From a bacterium (GTDB taxonomy: Bacteria; Chloroflexota; Anaerolineae; Caldilineales; Caldilineaceae): a stretch of 64,000 nt of DNA. The stretch is from assembly GCA_016124945.1 (NCBI GenBank), contig WGMT01000031.1:62001-126000 (forward strand), read 5' to 3'. The translations under genes and the position numbers were made by a program. The notes under the pieces are model-generated. The model worked only from the letters and a program-made list of their open reading frames with translations. It was not told the DNA's origin and made no database searches. Shown here in pieces: positions 17,292 to 25,628 of the stretch. The first letter of the stretch is position 1. The number at the start of each line of letters is the position of its first letter.

Positions 17292-18713
17292 ATGAAACAC
17301 CGAACATGGTTACTCGTCACAGTTTTGATGGCGTTGACGCTGCTTTTGGCCGCGTGTCCTGGCGGCGAAACGCCTGCTGCCGAAGCACCTGCTGTTGAGG
17401 CTCCGGCTGAAGCCACTGAGGCCCCTGCCGAACCGACGGAAGCACCAGCCGAAGAGGCCGCCGCTGAAGAACCGACAGCAACACCTGAAGCAGAAGAAGA
17501 AGCTGCCGAAGAGGCTGCCGCCGAAGAGGCCCCTGCCGAAGAAGCTGCCGCTGAAGAAGAGACCGACACCGTCCTTTCCACCTGCGAAGAGGGTGCACCG
17601 TCCTTGACGATCTGGGCCGACGACACCCGCGCCAACATTCTGCAAGAAGTGGGCGCCAGCTTCGAGTCTGAAACCGGTGTCTGCGTTTCCGTTGTTGAAA
17701 AGGGCTTCGGCGACATCCGCGATGACCTGAAGGTTGCCGGCCCCGCCGGGGAAGGCGCTGACATCATCATCGGCGCTCATGACTGGCTGGGTGAATTGGT
17801 GGAAAACGGCCTATTGGCCCCCATCGACCTCACAGCAGACCTTCAGGAGAACTTTCTAGATGCGGCCCTCCAGGCTTTCATCTACGACGGTGAACTGTAC
17901 GGCATTCCTTACGCCACCGAGAACGTCGCCTTTGTCTACAACCCCGAACTGGTCGAGACAGCACCCACCACCTGGAGTGAAGTCACCGAAATCGCCGCCC
18001 AGCTCGAAGCAGACGGTGTCGTCTCGAATGGCTATCTGATCCAGACCAACGACCCCTATCACTTCTTCCCGATTCAGACCGCCTTCGGTGGCTACGTCTT
18101 CGGCCTGACCGAAGAGGGCTACAACCCCGAAGATCTGGGGATCGACAGCGAAGGCACCATCGCCGCGTTCAGTTGGCTGAACGACATGGTGGAAGCCGGG
18201 CACGTTATCCCCGACGTAAACTACGACACCATGCACGCTGCCTTTGAGAACGGCGAAACCGCCATGATCATCACCGGCCCCTGGGCGCTGCCTCGCATCC
18301 GCGAATCAGGCATTCCCTACGCCGTGACGACGATCCCTGGCGAGGCACAGGCTGCCCAGCCGTTCTTGGGTGTGCAGGGTTTCATGGTGAGCGCCTTCAC
18401 CGATGACCCATTGTTGGCCCAGACCTTCCTGCGTGACTACGTTGCCACCCAGGACGTGTTGCAGGCCATCTACGACACCGATCCTCGCCCATCTGCCTAC
18501 ATCGCCGTGCGCGAGGCCATCGCCGACGAAGATCAGCTTGCCTTTGCCGCTGCCGGCGCCAATGGTCTGCCCATGCCCGCCATTCCTGCCATGTCGGCTG
18601 TCTGGTCGGCCTGGGGTGATGCCATGGAATTGATCATCACCGGCGCAGAAGAATCCGAATCTGCCATCACAAATGCAGCCGAACAGATTCGTGCAGCCAT
18701 TGCAGGCCAGTAA
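17292..18713 (+). CDS. malE: Sugar ABC transporter substrate-binding lipoprotein, maltose type
   Basis: Binds maltose or maltodextrin-like sugars outside the membrane and hands them to the MalFG permease. ATG 17292 was chosen because AGGAG precedes it and it starts a clean lipoprotein signal (lipobox LLAAC, near residue 22). An Ala/Glu/Pro repeat linker of about 65 residues follows, of the [16 protein letters not shown] type, probably a tether through the cell wall. The binding domain starts near residue 95 ([19 protein letters not shown]) and contains [19 protein letters not shown] and [13 protein letters not shown], which resemble MalE. The 473-residue total is longer than E. coli MalE because of the linker. 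malF begins at the next base after its stop. Confidence 0.92.
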   Translation: MKHRTWLLVTVLMALTLLLAACPGGETPAAEAPAVEAPAEATEAPAEPTEAPAEEAAAEEPTATPEAEEEAAEEAAAEEAPAEEAAAEEETDTVLSTCEEGAPSLTIWADDTRANILQEVGASFESETGVCVSVVEKGFGDIRDDLKVAGPAGEGADIIIGAHDWLGELVENGLLAPIDLTADLQENFLDAALQAFIYDGELYGIPYATENVAFVYNPELVETAPTTWSEVTEIAAQLEADGVVSNGYLIQTNDPYHFFPIQTAFGGYVFGLTEEGYNPEDLGIDSEGTIAAFSWLNDMVEAGHVIPDVNYDTMHAAFENGETAMIITGPWALPRIRESGIPYAVTTIPGEAQAAQPFLGVQGFMVSAFTDDPLLAQTFLRDYVATQDVLQAIYDTDPRPSAYIAVREAIADEDQLAFAAAGANGLPMPAIPAMSAVWSAWGDAMELIITGAEESESAITNAAEQIRAAIAGQ

Positions 18714-20306
18714 ATGAGTACACTCACCCAGAGTGAGAAGGGGGGGGCTTCGGCCCCCCCTGCCTCGCAATCGATCTCGGTTACGGGCTGGATAGTCCGC
18801 CTGAGCGCCCTAGCGGTGATCGATGCGATCGCCCTCTGGCTGCTCTACAACATGTTCAACGACGGTGTCTGGTATCTAGGCATCGTCATTGCCGTTGTCA
18901 CGATCATCCTGAACGTTGTCTTCCTACGCGAAGATCTTTACCCGCTACGCTGGGTTTCTCCTGGGCTGGCGCTGCTGGTCGTGATGGTCGTCTACCCCAT
19001 TTTCTTTACCGTCTACACCGCCTTTACCAATTATGGAGACGGTCATCTGCTCACCAAGCAGCAGGTGATCCGCCAATTGGAACGGCAGCGTTACCTCCCC
19101 GAAGATCAAGGGCTTTACGATTACGTGGCCTACATCTCGCCAGATGAGACCGACTTCATCCTCTGGCTCGAATCGCCTGATACAGGACAGAAGCTGATCG
19201 CTCGTCCTGGGCAGCCGGTAGAGGAAGTAGGCGTCGACGCCACAGCGCCGGAAGAGATCGAAGGCTACCGTCAGTTGCAACGTTTGCAGTTGTTGCGATA
19301 CACAGCTTCTCTAGTGCAGGTACAGTTTGGTACGGACGAGCAGGTTTTCCAGGTCAGCCAGCAGCAATTGGGCAAAGCGGCGCAGTTCCAGCAGCGCTTT
19401 GAGTACCTGCCTGAAGAAGACGTCATCGTCGATCTACAGACCGACGTGGTTTATACGCCTGTGGAAGGCACTTTCACCGCTGATGACGGTACACGCCTGC
19501 GCCCCGGTTTCCAAGTCTATATCGGGCCGGACAATTTTGTGCGCCTGCTGACAAGCCCGTCCTTGCGCGGGCCGTTCATCATGGTCTTTTTGTGGACAAT
19601 TGCCTTCGCTGTTCTGTCTGTTCTCACCACATTCGCCGTCGGGCTCTTTTTCGCCCTGGCGTTTAATACCCGCGATCTGCCATTACAGAAGTTGCTACGT
19701 TCGCTGTTGTTGATCCCCTACGCCATCCCGGCCTTTATCAGCGTGCCGGTGTGGGTAGGTCTGCTTAACCCCCAGTTCGGTGTCTTCAGCGACGTGTTGC
19801 AGAACCTTTTCGGGGTCACCATTCCGTGGTTTAGTAGCGCAGTGTGGGCTAAGGTGGGTATCCTTTCGATCAATCTGTGGCTGGGATTCCCGTATATGTT
19901 CTTGATTACTACAGGTGCGCTACAAGCGTTGCCTTCAGACATTTATGAAGCTGCCAACATCGATGGGGCGTCGCCGTGGCAGACGTTTCGTGCCATCACT
20001 TTGCCCTTGCTGTTGATAACGGTAGGGCCGCTGCTGGTGGCATCTTTTGCGTTTAACTTCAACAATTTCGTGATCATTGATCTGTACGCCGAGGGTGGAC
20101 CACCGATGAGCGGCACGCTGTCTCCGGTGGGGCACACCGACATCCTGGTGACGTACACCTACCGCATCGCCTTTGCCAGTGGACGCGGCGCAGATCTAGG
20201 TTATGCGGCGGCGATTACGGTGGCGATCTTCTTGATCTTGGTGGTGATTACCTACTTCCAGTTCAAGTATACGAACATGTTGGAGGAGGTGAGCGAAAAT
20301 GTCTAG
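18714..20306 (+). CDS. malF: Maltose-type ABC transporter permease MalF
   Basis: First permease of the importer, 530 residues. Three TM segments in the first ~105 residues precede a large extracytoplasmic region (about 105-280), equivalent to the P2 region of MalF. The binding-protein-dependent permease domain follows, with its EAA loop [15 protein letters not shown] at Glu412. The gene starts directly at the malE stop and overlaps malG by 8 bases. Codons 9-16 contain a very stable hairpin with a UUCG loop (18740-18761), which may lower malF translation or transcription relative to malE. No malK ATPase gene is present; such transporters often use a shared ATPase encoded elsewhere. Confidence 0.94.
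   Translation: MSTLTQSEKGGASAPPASQSISVTGWIVRLSALAVIDAIALWLLYNMFNDGVWYLGIVIAVVTIILNVVFLREDLYPLRWVSPGLALLVVMVVYPIFFTVYTAFTNYGDGHLLTKQQVIRQLERQRYLPEDQGLYDYVAYISPDETDFILWLESPDTGQKLIARPGQPVEEVGVDATAPEEIEGYRQLQRLQLLRYTASLVQVQFGTDEQVFQVSQQQLGKAAQFQQRFEYLPEEDVIVDLQTDVVYTPVEGTFTADDGTRLRPGFQVYIGPDNFVRLLTSPSLRGPFIMVFLWTIAFAVLSVLTTFAVGLFFALAFNTRDLPLQKLLRSLLLIPYAIPAFISVPVWVGLLNPQFGVFSDVLQNLFGVTIPWFSSAVWAKVGILSINLWLGFPYMFLITTGALQALPSDIYEAANIDGASPWQTFRAITLPLLLITVGPLLVASFAFNFNNFVIIDLYAEGGPPMSGTLSPVGHTDILVTYTYRIAFASGRGADLGYAAAITVAIFLILVVITYFQFKYTNMLEEVSENV
18740..18761 (+). promoter_or_regulatory. GC hairpin with UUCG loop at the malE-malF junction
   Basis: GGGGGGGC (18741-18748), loop TTCG, GCCCCCCC (18753-18760), with a flanking G-T pair. 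It starts 26 bases into malF. A C(UUCG)G tetraloop on an all-GC stem is exceptionally stable in RNA. The position suits 3'-end protection of malE mRNA or reduced expression of the permease genes. Confidence 0.8.
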
Positions 20307-21177
20307 CAAACAGATGGGATCCATCAAACGGCAAAGGCAGCTTGCGCTGGCTGTGCGCATCTTGTTGGCGCTGATTGCACTGATTTACGCCCTCTTCCCG
20401 GTGGTGTGGATCATTTCGGCCTCAGTCAACCCGTCGAATTCGCTGGTGAACCAGTCGTTGATTCCGGCGAATGCCACCTTTGAGAATTACCGCAACCTCT
20501 TTGATCCAAACGTGATGCTCTTCCGCACGTGGATGCTCAATTCGCTCATGATCGCCACCATCACCACGGTCATCGGCATCTTCTTTACAGCAACGGCGGC
20601 GTATGCCTTCTCACGTTTCCGTTTCCGCGGACGGCGTTCACTGTTGCAGACGATCCTGCTGATCCAGGTCTTCCCCAACTTCTTGAACATGGTGGCGCTC
20701 TTCTTGATCTTGCAGCAGTTGGGTCAGTACATTCCCTGGCTTAACCTCAACACACACGGCGGGTTGATCCTCATCTACCTGGGTGGCATTTTGGGCGTCA
20801 ACACCTGGTTGATGAAGGGTTTCTTCGACTCGATTCCACGGGATCTTGACGAAGCGGCCACTATCGACGGAGCGACGCCATGGCAGACCTTCTGGATGGT
20901 GATGATGCCGTTGGTGCGTCCGATCCTGGTGGTAGTGGGGTTGCTTATCTTCGTGGGCACCTACTCAGACTTTGTGCTGGCACGCGTTATGCTGCAATCG
21001 TCGGAGAATTACACCCTGGCGGTGGGGCTCAGCCTCTTCATCCGCGACCAGTACGCCAACCGCTGGGGGATCTTCTCGGCGGGTGCGCTGATCGGCGCCA
21101 TCCCGGTGGTGGTGATCTTCCTGGCGTTGCAGCGCTACCTGGTGGGTGGCTTGACCGCGGGCGCGGTCAAGGGGTAG
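20299..21177 (+). CDS. malG: Maltose-type ABC transporter permease MalG
   Basis: Second permease, 292 residues, six predicted TM segments, with the ATPase-docking EAA loop [16 protein letters not shown] at Glu185. The N-terminal TM ([21 protein letters not shown]) and [10 protein letters not shown] are typical of MalG. It overlaps the malF stop by 8 bases, indicating translational coupling. It is the last gene of the operon and is followed by a long inverted repeat that probably terminates transcription. Confidence 0.95.
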   Translation: MSSKQMGSIKRQRQLALAVRILLALIALIYALFPVVWIISASVNPSNSLVNQSLIPANATFENYRNLFDPNVMLFRTWMLNSLMIATITTVIGIFFTATAAYAFSRFRFRGRRSLLQTILLIQVFPNFLNMVALFLILQQLGQYIPWLNLNTHGGLILIYLGGILGVNTWLMKGFFDSIPRDLDEAATIDGATPWQTFWMVMMPLVRPILVVVGLLIFVGTYSDFVLARVMLQSSENYTLAVGLSLFIRDQYANRWGIFSAGALIGAIPVVVIFLALQRYLVGGLTAGAVKG

Positions 21178-21226
21178 GCGGCTGCATCTGAGCAGGAAAT
21201 AGAGTTTAAAGAGATGCCATACTTTT

Positions 21227-21416
21227 ATTGATCCACGAAGGAACACGAAGTTACACATAGGCAGAAGAAAAAACAGAGAAAGGGACACGGATTTGCAGGA
21301 TTTTAGATGAAAAAGAAGATGAATTTTTTTCCAAAACAATCCTGCAAATCCGTGCAATCCGTGTCCCTCTCTCCTTCTTCTTTATGTAACTTTGTGTTCC
21401 TTCGTGGATCAATATT
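21227..21416. repeat. Long inverted repeat (about 75-bp arms) between convergent malG and SDR genes
   Basis: Left arm 21227-21304 and right arm 21338-21413 are near-complementary along their whole length. They contain units such as CACGAAGGAACACGAAG, GGGACACGGATTTGCAGGAT and CAATCCGTG. The right arm is followed by ATTTTT. It fills almost the whole 273-bp spacer and probably acts as a bidirectional terminator. Confidence 0.88.
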
Positions 21417-21450
21417 TTTCTAAATTCGCTTAATCCCAAATCCTCAATCT

Positions 21451-22200
21451 CTACTCCCCAGCAAAACGTAACCCATACAGTTCACCACCATCGACGCGCA
21501 CCACGTCGGCGGTGACGTAGTCGGCTTCGATGAGGTACTTGGCGGCGAAGGCGACGTCTTCGGCGCTGCCCCAGCGTTTGAGCAGCGTACGCCCGGCGAC
21601 ATTAGCCAACTGTTTTTCGTTGTAGTCCGGCGGCGGCAGGACGGGTCCTGGCGCGATGGCGTTGACGCGTATACTGGGGGCAAGTTCCAAGGCCAATTGT
21701 TTGGTCATGGCGAGCAGGCCGGCTTTGGCGACGCTGTGCGCCGTGAAGTTGGGCCAGGGCTGCCACGCCGCCAGGTCGATGATGTTGACGATGGCGCCGC
21801 CGCCGCGGGCCAGCATTGACGGCGCAAACTCGTTGCTCACGTAAAACGAGCCGTTGATGGTAATGTCGGTGACACGATGCCAGGTGGTGTAATCATCTGT
21901 GGGGACGGGGTGTTTGCCGAAGAGATCGGCGCTGTTCACCAGAATATCTACGCCGCCGAAGTGGGATTCCACCTGCTGCCGCATCCGCTGCACGTCTTCG
22001 AGTTTGGCGATATCACATTGAATGGCGATAGCGTCGACGCCCAGGGCTTTGGCTTCGTCGACAGTCTGGGCGGCAGCCTGGGCCGATGAATTGTAATTGA
22101 CGACGACGTTGGCGCCGTTATGAGCCAGCATCATGAGGATCGCTTTACCGACGCGGTGCGCGCCACCCGTTACCAGCGCGGTTTTGCCTGAAATCTGCAT
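21451..22200 (-). CDS. Short-chain dehydrogenase, pteridine-reductase-like, with substituted catalytic Tyr
   Basis: 249 residues from ATG 22200, which follows GGAGG. The open frame continues upstream but without homology. The NADP-binding motif is TGGAHRVGKAI (11-21), as in pteridine reductases and FolM-like SDRs. VNS (residues 88-90) stands where most SDRs have NNAG. Asp142 in VNIIDLAAW fits the pteridine-reductase subgroup, where Asp replaces the usual Ser. The YxxxK motif reads HSVAK, so His155 replaces the catalytic Tyr while Lys159 is kept. The product may be inactive as a classical reductase or use another mechanism. Sequence family is clear, reaction is not. Confidence 0.88.
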   Translation of the reverse strand: MQISGKTALVTGGAHRVGKAILMMLAHNGANVVVNYNSSAQAAAQTVDEAKALGVDAIAIQCDIAKLEDVQRMRQQVESHFGGVDILVNSADLFGKHPVPTDDYTTWHRVTDITINGSFYVSNEFAPSMLARGGGAIVNIIDLAAWQPWPNFTAHSVAKAGLLAMTKQLALELAPSIRVNAIAPGPVLPPPDYNEKQLANVAGRTLLKRWGSAEDVAFAAKYLIEADYVTADVVRVDGGELYGLRFAGE

Positions 22201-22519
22201 TTTGCCTCCAAAACGAAGATGAGTAAGGATCAAAACTGGATTGATCCACGGGTTACACGGATTGCCACATGAAGTATTGTAGCAGCAGGCGTGGGGCTGG
22301 AGCACAGTTCGCTTTATAGGGGAGATGTACGCTCGCCCCACGCCTGCCCTTACGGAATAAACACCAAGAAAAAGGGTAATCGTTTGGGGACGTGGGTCTG
22401 TACGGCGAAATACAGGTTTGGAACAGAGGTGTCAACTTAAGTGGATGTCTCATCGCTAGTGGCAAACAAAAAGCTCCGGCAAGTTGCCGGAGCTTTTCAA
22501 GTTACAGGTGACGTCAAGC
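22201..22519. other. Spacer with an inverted GCAGGCGTGGGGC repeat and a terminator
   Basis: No gene. AGCAGGCGTGGGGC (about 22282-22296) is inverted at about 22336-22349. A terminator for the S1 gene occupies 22469-22497. The start near 22240-22260 repeats GATCCACGGGTTACACGGATTG, resembling the units in the malG-downstream repeat. Confidence 0.6.
22469..22499 (-). terminator. Intrinsic terminator of the S1-domain gene
   Basis: AAAAGCTCCGGCAA and TTGCCGGAGCTTTT form a near-continuous palindrome (22469-22497). On the minus strand it is followed by TTTTTGTTT, 20 bases after the stop codon of the S1-domain gene. Confidence 0.92.
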
Positions 22520-23638
22520 TTAGTCGCGCATACTTTGGAGCGTGCGGTTGATGATCTCATCCTGAATGGAGCGGTTGCGCTTTTTGCCACGCTTGTTGCC
22601 TTTGCCGCTCTTCTTTAGATTCACTTCGATACCTTCAGCTTCCATGGCCCGTTTGAAGGCGAGTTCCATGGGCGAGAGGACTTCGACATCAGCATACGGA
22701 TCTTCAAGCGATTCTTCGGCCTCGGGCCCGCTCAGCACTTCGACCGGTGTTTCGGCTTCGGGTTCATCGCGCAGCCCCTTCAGGCTCAGGTCAATGCGGC
22801 GGCGACGACGATCTACGGAAATGATGCGAGCTTCCAACGCCTCACCGACCTTGACCACGTCTTCGGGCTTGTTGACGTAGCCGTTGCTCATTTCGCGAAT
22901 GTGGAGCAGCGCATCGGTGCCCACGCCGATGTTGATGAAAGCACCGTAGGGCATGATCTTGCTTACTGTGCCAGGGATGACTTCACCTTCTTTGAGGTCT
23001 TTCAAAGTCTTGGTACCGGGGGCAATCAAGGTGAGGCTAATGCGGTTACGCTTGCGGTCGAGTTTCTTGATCCATGCCGTCACCGGCTGCCCATCTTTGA
23101 CGACATCACCCACTTTGTTAACACGGCCCACAGCCAACTCGGAGATGTGAATCAACCCATCACGACCCGCTCCGATGTCGACAAAGGCACCGAACTCGGT
23201 AGTCCGCTTGATGGTGCCAGTCACTTCCTGGCCAACGCTCAGGTAGACAACCTGCTTACCGTCTTCAGAGCGATATTCTGCGCTCTGATCGTCGCCTTCA
23301 TCATCGTCGTCACCTGAGTCGGCTTCGTCTGAAGATGTTTCAGCAACGGGAGCAACCGTTTCTGCTTCGGCAATCGTTTCTGCTTCGGCAATCGTTTCTG
23401 CTTCGGCAATCGTTTCTGCTTCGGCGACCACTTCTGCTTCGGCGACCACTTCTGCTTCGGCTTCCGGCGCTGTGACGGCTTCTACTTCGGCCACTGCTTC
23501 CGGCGCTGCGGTGACTGTTTCCGCTTCGGCTAAGGGTTGTTCCGATGCAGCAACATCTACCTCAACCGTTCCTTCGGCAGACTGGGCGACAGCATCAATG
23601 TTTTCCTGCTCTTCAACGATACGGGTTTCCTCAGACAT
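22520..23638 (-). CDS. Double S1-domain RNA-binding protein with acidic repeat N-terminus
   Basis: 372 residues from ATG 23638, preceded by AGGAG. Residues ~1-140 are Ala/Glu/Thr-rich and include perfect six-residue repeats AEAETI/AEAEVV encoded by 18-bp DNA repeats. Two S1 domains follow: the first begins VGQEVTGTIKRTTEFGAFVD, the second EGEVIPGTVSKIMPYGAFIN. The C-terminus is strongly basic (KKSGKGNKRGKKRNR). This suggests binding to RNA or the ribosome, like truncated S1 (RpsA-like) proteins of bacteria lacking the six-repeat form. The acid N-terminus against basic C-terminus is notable. Cytoplasmic. Exact role is unknown. Confidence 0.88.
   Translation of the reverse strand: MSEETRIVEEQENIDAVAQSAEGTVEVDVAASEQPLAEAETVTAAPEAVAEVEAVTAPEAEAEVVAEAEVVAEAETIAEAETIAEAETIAEAETVAPVAETSSDEADSGDDDDEGDDQSAEYRSEDGKQVVYLSVGQEVTGTIKRTTEFGAFVDIGAGRDGLIHISELAVGRVNKVGDVVKDGQPVTAWIKKLDRKRNRISLTLIAPGTKTLKDLKEGEVIPGTVSKIMPYGAFINIGVGTDALLHIREMSNGYVNKPEDVVKVGEALEARIISVDRRRRRIDLSLKGLRDEPEAETPVEVLSGPEAEESLEDPYADVEVLSPMELAFKRAMEAEGIEVNLKKSGKGNKRGKKRNRSIQDEIINRTLQSMRD
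23352..23467. repeat. 18-bp coding tandem repeat in the S1-domain gene
   Basis: Units of the form GCTTCGGCAATCGTTTCT and GCTTCGGCGACCACTTCT occur in consecutive, nearly identical copies. They encode AEAETI and AEAEVV. Low divergence points to recent slippage or unequal exchange. Confidence 0.9.
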
Positions 23639-23841
23639 AAAAGACTCCTGTGCTTGTGACACTGTCCCTGCGCAGCGCCAGCTCTCTAATGTGGGTAAGA
23701 ACAATTGTTGATAAGGACAATCGACTGAAGTAACAGCGACAACAGAAGCCGCCACCGATATCCTTTTGATACGACTTTCTTGAAAATGAACGCTGGATCT
23801 CGCAGCAAGGACAGCGGCTCACCCAACGAACGTTTCGTATT

Positions 23842-23876
23842 TCATACGTTAAAGCGTTTCATACGTTAAAGCGAAT
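23842..23876. repeat. 17-bp tandem duplication spanning the ychF-like stop codon
   Basis: CATACGTTAAAGCG with flanking bases occurs twice in a row at the 3' end of the gene. The first copy on the minus strand supplies the last codons and TGA stop; the second copy lies just beyond. Confidence 0.85.
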
Positions 23877-24926
23877 GTTTAAAATATCACCATTCGCAAC
23901 GACATACTCTTTGCCCTCCAGACGTAGCTTGCCCACCTTACGCGCTTCGGCCATGCCGCCGAGGGCAATGAGATCGTCATAATTGATCACTTCAGCGCGG
24001 ATAAAGCCTTTTTGCAAGTCTGAATGAATTACGCCGGCGGCTTCAGGTGCACAAGCACCCTCTTCTACTGTCCACGCGCGGACCTCATCTTCGCCGACGG
24101 TGAAAAAGCTCTGTAAGCCTAACAATGCGTAACAACGACGGATAGCACGATTCAGGCCAGGTTCTTCAATCCCGAAGTCGGCCAAGAATTCGGTGGCTTC
24201 GGCCGCGTCCATCTGCGCAATTTCTGCTTCAAGACGGCCACGCAACACCAGCGTATTCTCGTCGAGCAGATCGGCATACTTTGCCTCATCGTCATCGTCG
24301 CCGGCGTTGATGACACGCAACAAAGGCTTCAACGAAAGGAGGCCAAAGCCGCCCAGCATTTTGCGTTCGTCCTCGCTAATCGTGACATTCCGCAATGGCT
24401 GTTCCTCTTCGAGGAAGACAAACAGACGTTGCAACAAAGCCTCTTCGGCGACCATGCGTTGTCGTTCCTGGGGCGTGCCACGTGTCTTTTGGCCGTTGAG
24501 ACGCGCCAGACGGGCTTCGATGGTGGTCATGTCATTTAACAGAAATTCTGTCTCCATGACCACAAAATCACGTGCCGCATCAATATCATCTTCGGTAGGG
24601 ACGGCGTCGTTCTCAAAAGCACGCGATACCAGCATCAATGCATCGTTGGCTGCAATGGCATTGGTCAACGGCCCACTGATGCCGCTACGCCCCGCACCTT
24701 TGCTCAATCCGGCAATATCGTTGTAGATCACCTGTGCATAAGTCGTTTTGCGTGGATTGAACATTGCCACCAATCGTTCAACCCGGGTGTCCGGCACACT
24801 GACCACTGCCGTGTGAACTTCGACCTGTCCACTAGAAAAGGCCGCTGTCTCAGTATTGCTACGAGTCAACGCATTGTAGATGGTGGTTTTTCCACTATTG
24901 GGTAACCCGACAATACCTATTTTCAT
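23859..24926 (-). CDS. YchF/OLA1-like GTP-binding protein (divergent)
   Basis: 355 residues. The P-loop is GLPNSGKTTIYNALT (7-21), followed by the switch region with YNDIAGLSKGAGR and a C-terminal TGS-type domain (EVRAWTVEEGACAPEAAGVIHSDLQKGFIRAEVINYDDL). The C-terminal half matches YchF, an ATP/GTPase that binds ribosomes and is linked to stress responses. The G domain differs from classical YchF in G3 (usually DIAGLVKGAS) and the usual NxxE is NAGD here. It could be a YchF paralogue rather than the orthologue. It is upstream of the S1-domain gene on the same strand. Three 13-bp repeats lie in its promoter region. Confidence 0.85.
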   Translation of the reverse strand: MKIGIVGLPNSGKTTIYNALTRSNTETAAFSSGQVEVHTAVVSVPDTRVERLVAMFNPRKTTYAQVIYNDIAGLSKGAGRSGISGPLTNAIAANDALMLVSRAFENDAVPTEDDIDAARDFVVMETEFLLNDMTTIEARLARLNGQKTRGTPQERQRMVAEEALLQRLFVFLEEEQPLRNVTISEDERKMLGGFGLLSLKPLLRVINAGDDDDEAKYADLLDENTLVLRGRLEAEIAQMDAAEATEFLADFGIEEPGLNRAIRRCYALLGLQSFFTVGEDEVRAWTVEEGACAPEAAGVIHSDLQKGFIRAEVINYDDLIALGGMAEARKVGKLRLEGKEYVVANGDILNIRFNV

Positions 24927-25022
24927 CGATGGTTCCGGCTGGATCTGTAATCTTGAATTGACTGTGAGAAATTAAAGAGGCACAGGATGGTGTGAAAAGT
25001 GCATCTGCACTACTGTGTTCGA

Positions 25023-25061
25023 CTTACAAGGGCAGTATACAAGGACAGTTTACAATGACAG
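25023..25061. promoter_or_regulatory. Three 13-bp tandem units upstream of the YchF-like gene
   Basis: CTTACAAGGGCAG, TATACAAGGACAG and TTTACAATGACAG lie end to end. On the minus strand they contain TATACT and CTGTCA-type boxes in promoter position, about 100 bases upstream of the start codon. They may be iterated operators or overlapping promoter elements. Confidence 0.55.
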
Positions 25062-25392
25062 TCTATTTTAGCATATGCAGACGACAAGAGAGAAAAAGTG
25101 GCGGGCTTGTGCGTTACTGAACAATCAATGTCGATGCACAGCACCATGGAATTGTGAAGTGTGTGATTCCAGTTGTGGGCACTGTTCACCACAAGCAAGA
25201 AGTACGCCTAATTGCAAAAAGAGATTGGACTCAACAGGCGTTTGTGAGTACACTAAGCAGTAGACAAAAAAAGATAATCTTATCTGAAACAAACTCGGTA
25301 GAGCGCTACACGGGTTTGATAGTTGTTTATTGGCCGGTATATGAAGATCTATCGACCTCTCAAATCATCCCCACGCCTAAATCACCAACATA

Positions 25393-25426
25393 GTTACAGC
25401 AACTTTGTTGTTACAGCACCTTTGTT
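25393..25426. repeat. Two 17-bp direct repeats upstream of the NYN gene
   Basis: GTTACAGCAACTTTGTT (25393-25409) and GTTACAGCACCTTTGTT (25410-25426) are tandem with one mismatch. A further partial match (TTTACAGCACTTACAA) is near 25484. This may be an operator for the NYN gene. Confidence 0.6.
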
Positions 25427-25628
25427 ACTGAAAGGGAATTGAAACACTGACGTTTACCTATAAAAACAGGAAAATGGATTTTACAGCACTTACAATGCAC
25501 CAGCCGACAGCGCCCATTTGGTATCACAATGTAACGATTCAGATGAATCGCACCCTGATGCTGAACTGTTATGTACTATTAACGAATCTGGATGGCCGCT
25601 ATACATCAAAACAAGGCCGGACCTGAAA

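Larger units (their letters stand above)
24927..25628. other. Gene-free divergent spacer with two small tandem repeats
   Basis: No supported gene; the short open frames lack ribosome sites and family features. It is richer in A+T than its surroundings. It contains three 13-bp units at 25023-25061 and two 17-bp units at 25393-25426 (both listed). An upstream in-frame extension of the NYN gene begins at 25518 but is not favoured. Confidence 0.6.

Noticed and set aside
25075..25393. Small plus-strand frames upstream of the NYN gene
   Set aside because: Overlapping short frames with no ribosome site, no conserved features and AT-rich spacer composition.
25518..25628. Longer N-terminus of the NYN protein starting at 25518
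   Set aside because: The extra 37 residues are not part of the NYN fold; the family normally begins a few residues before the first catalytic Asp, as from 25629.
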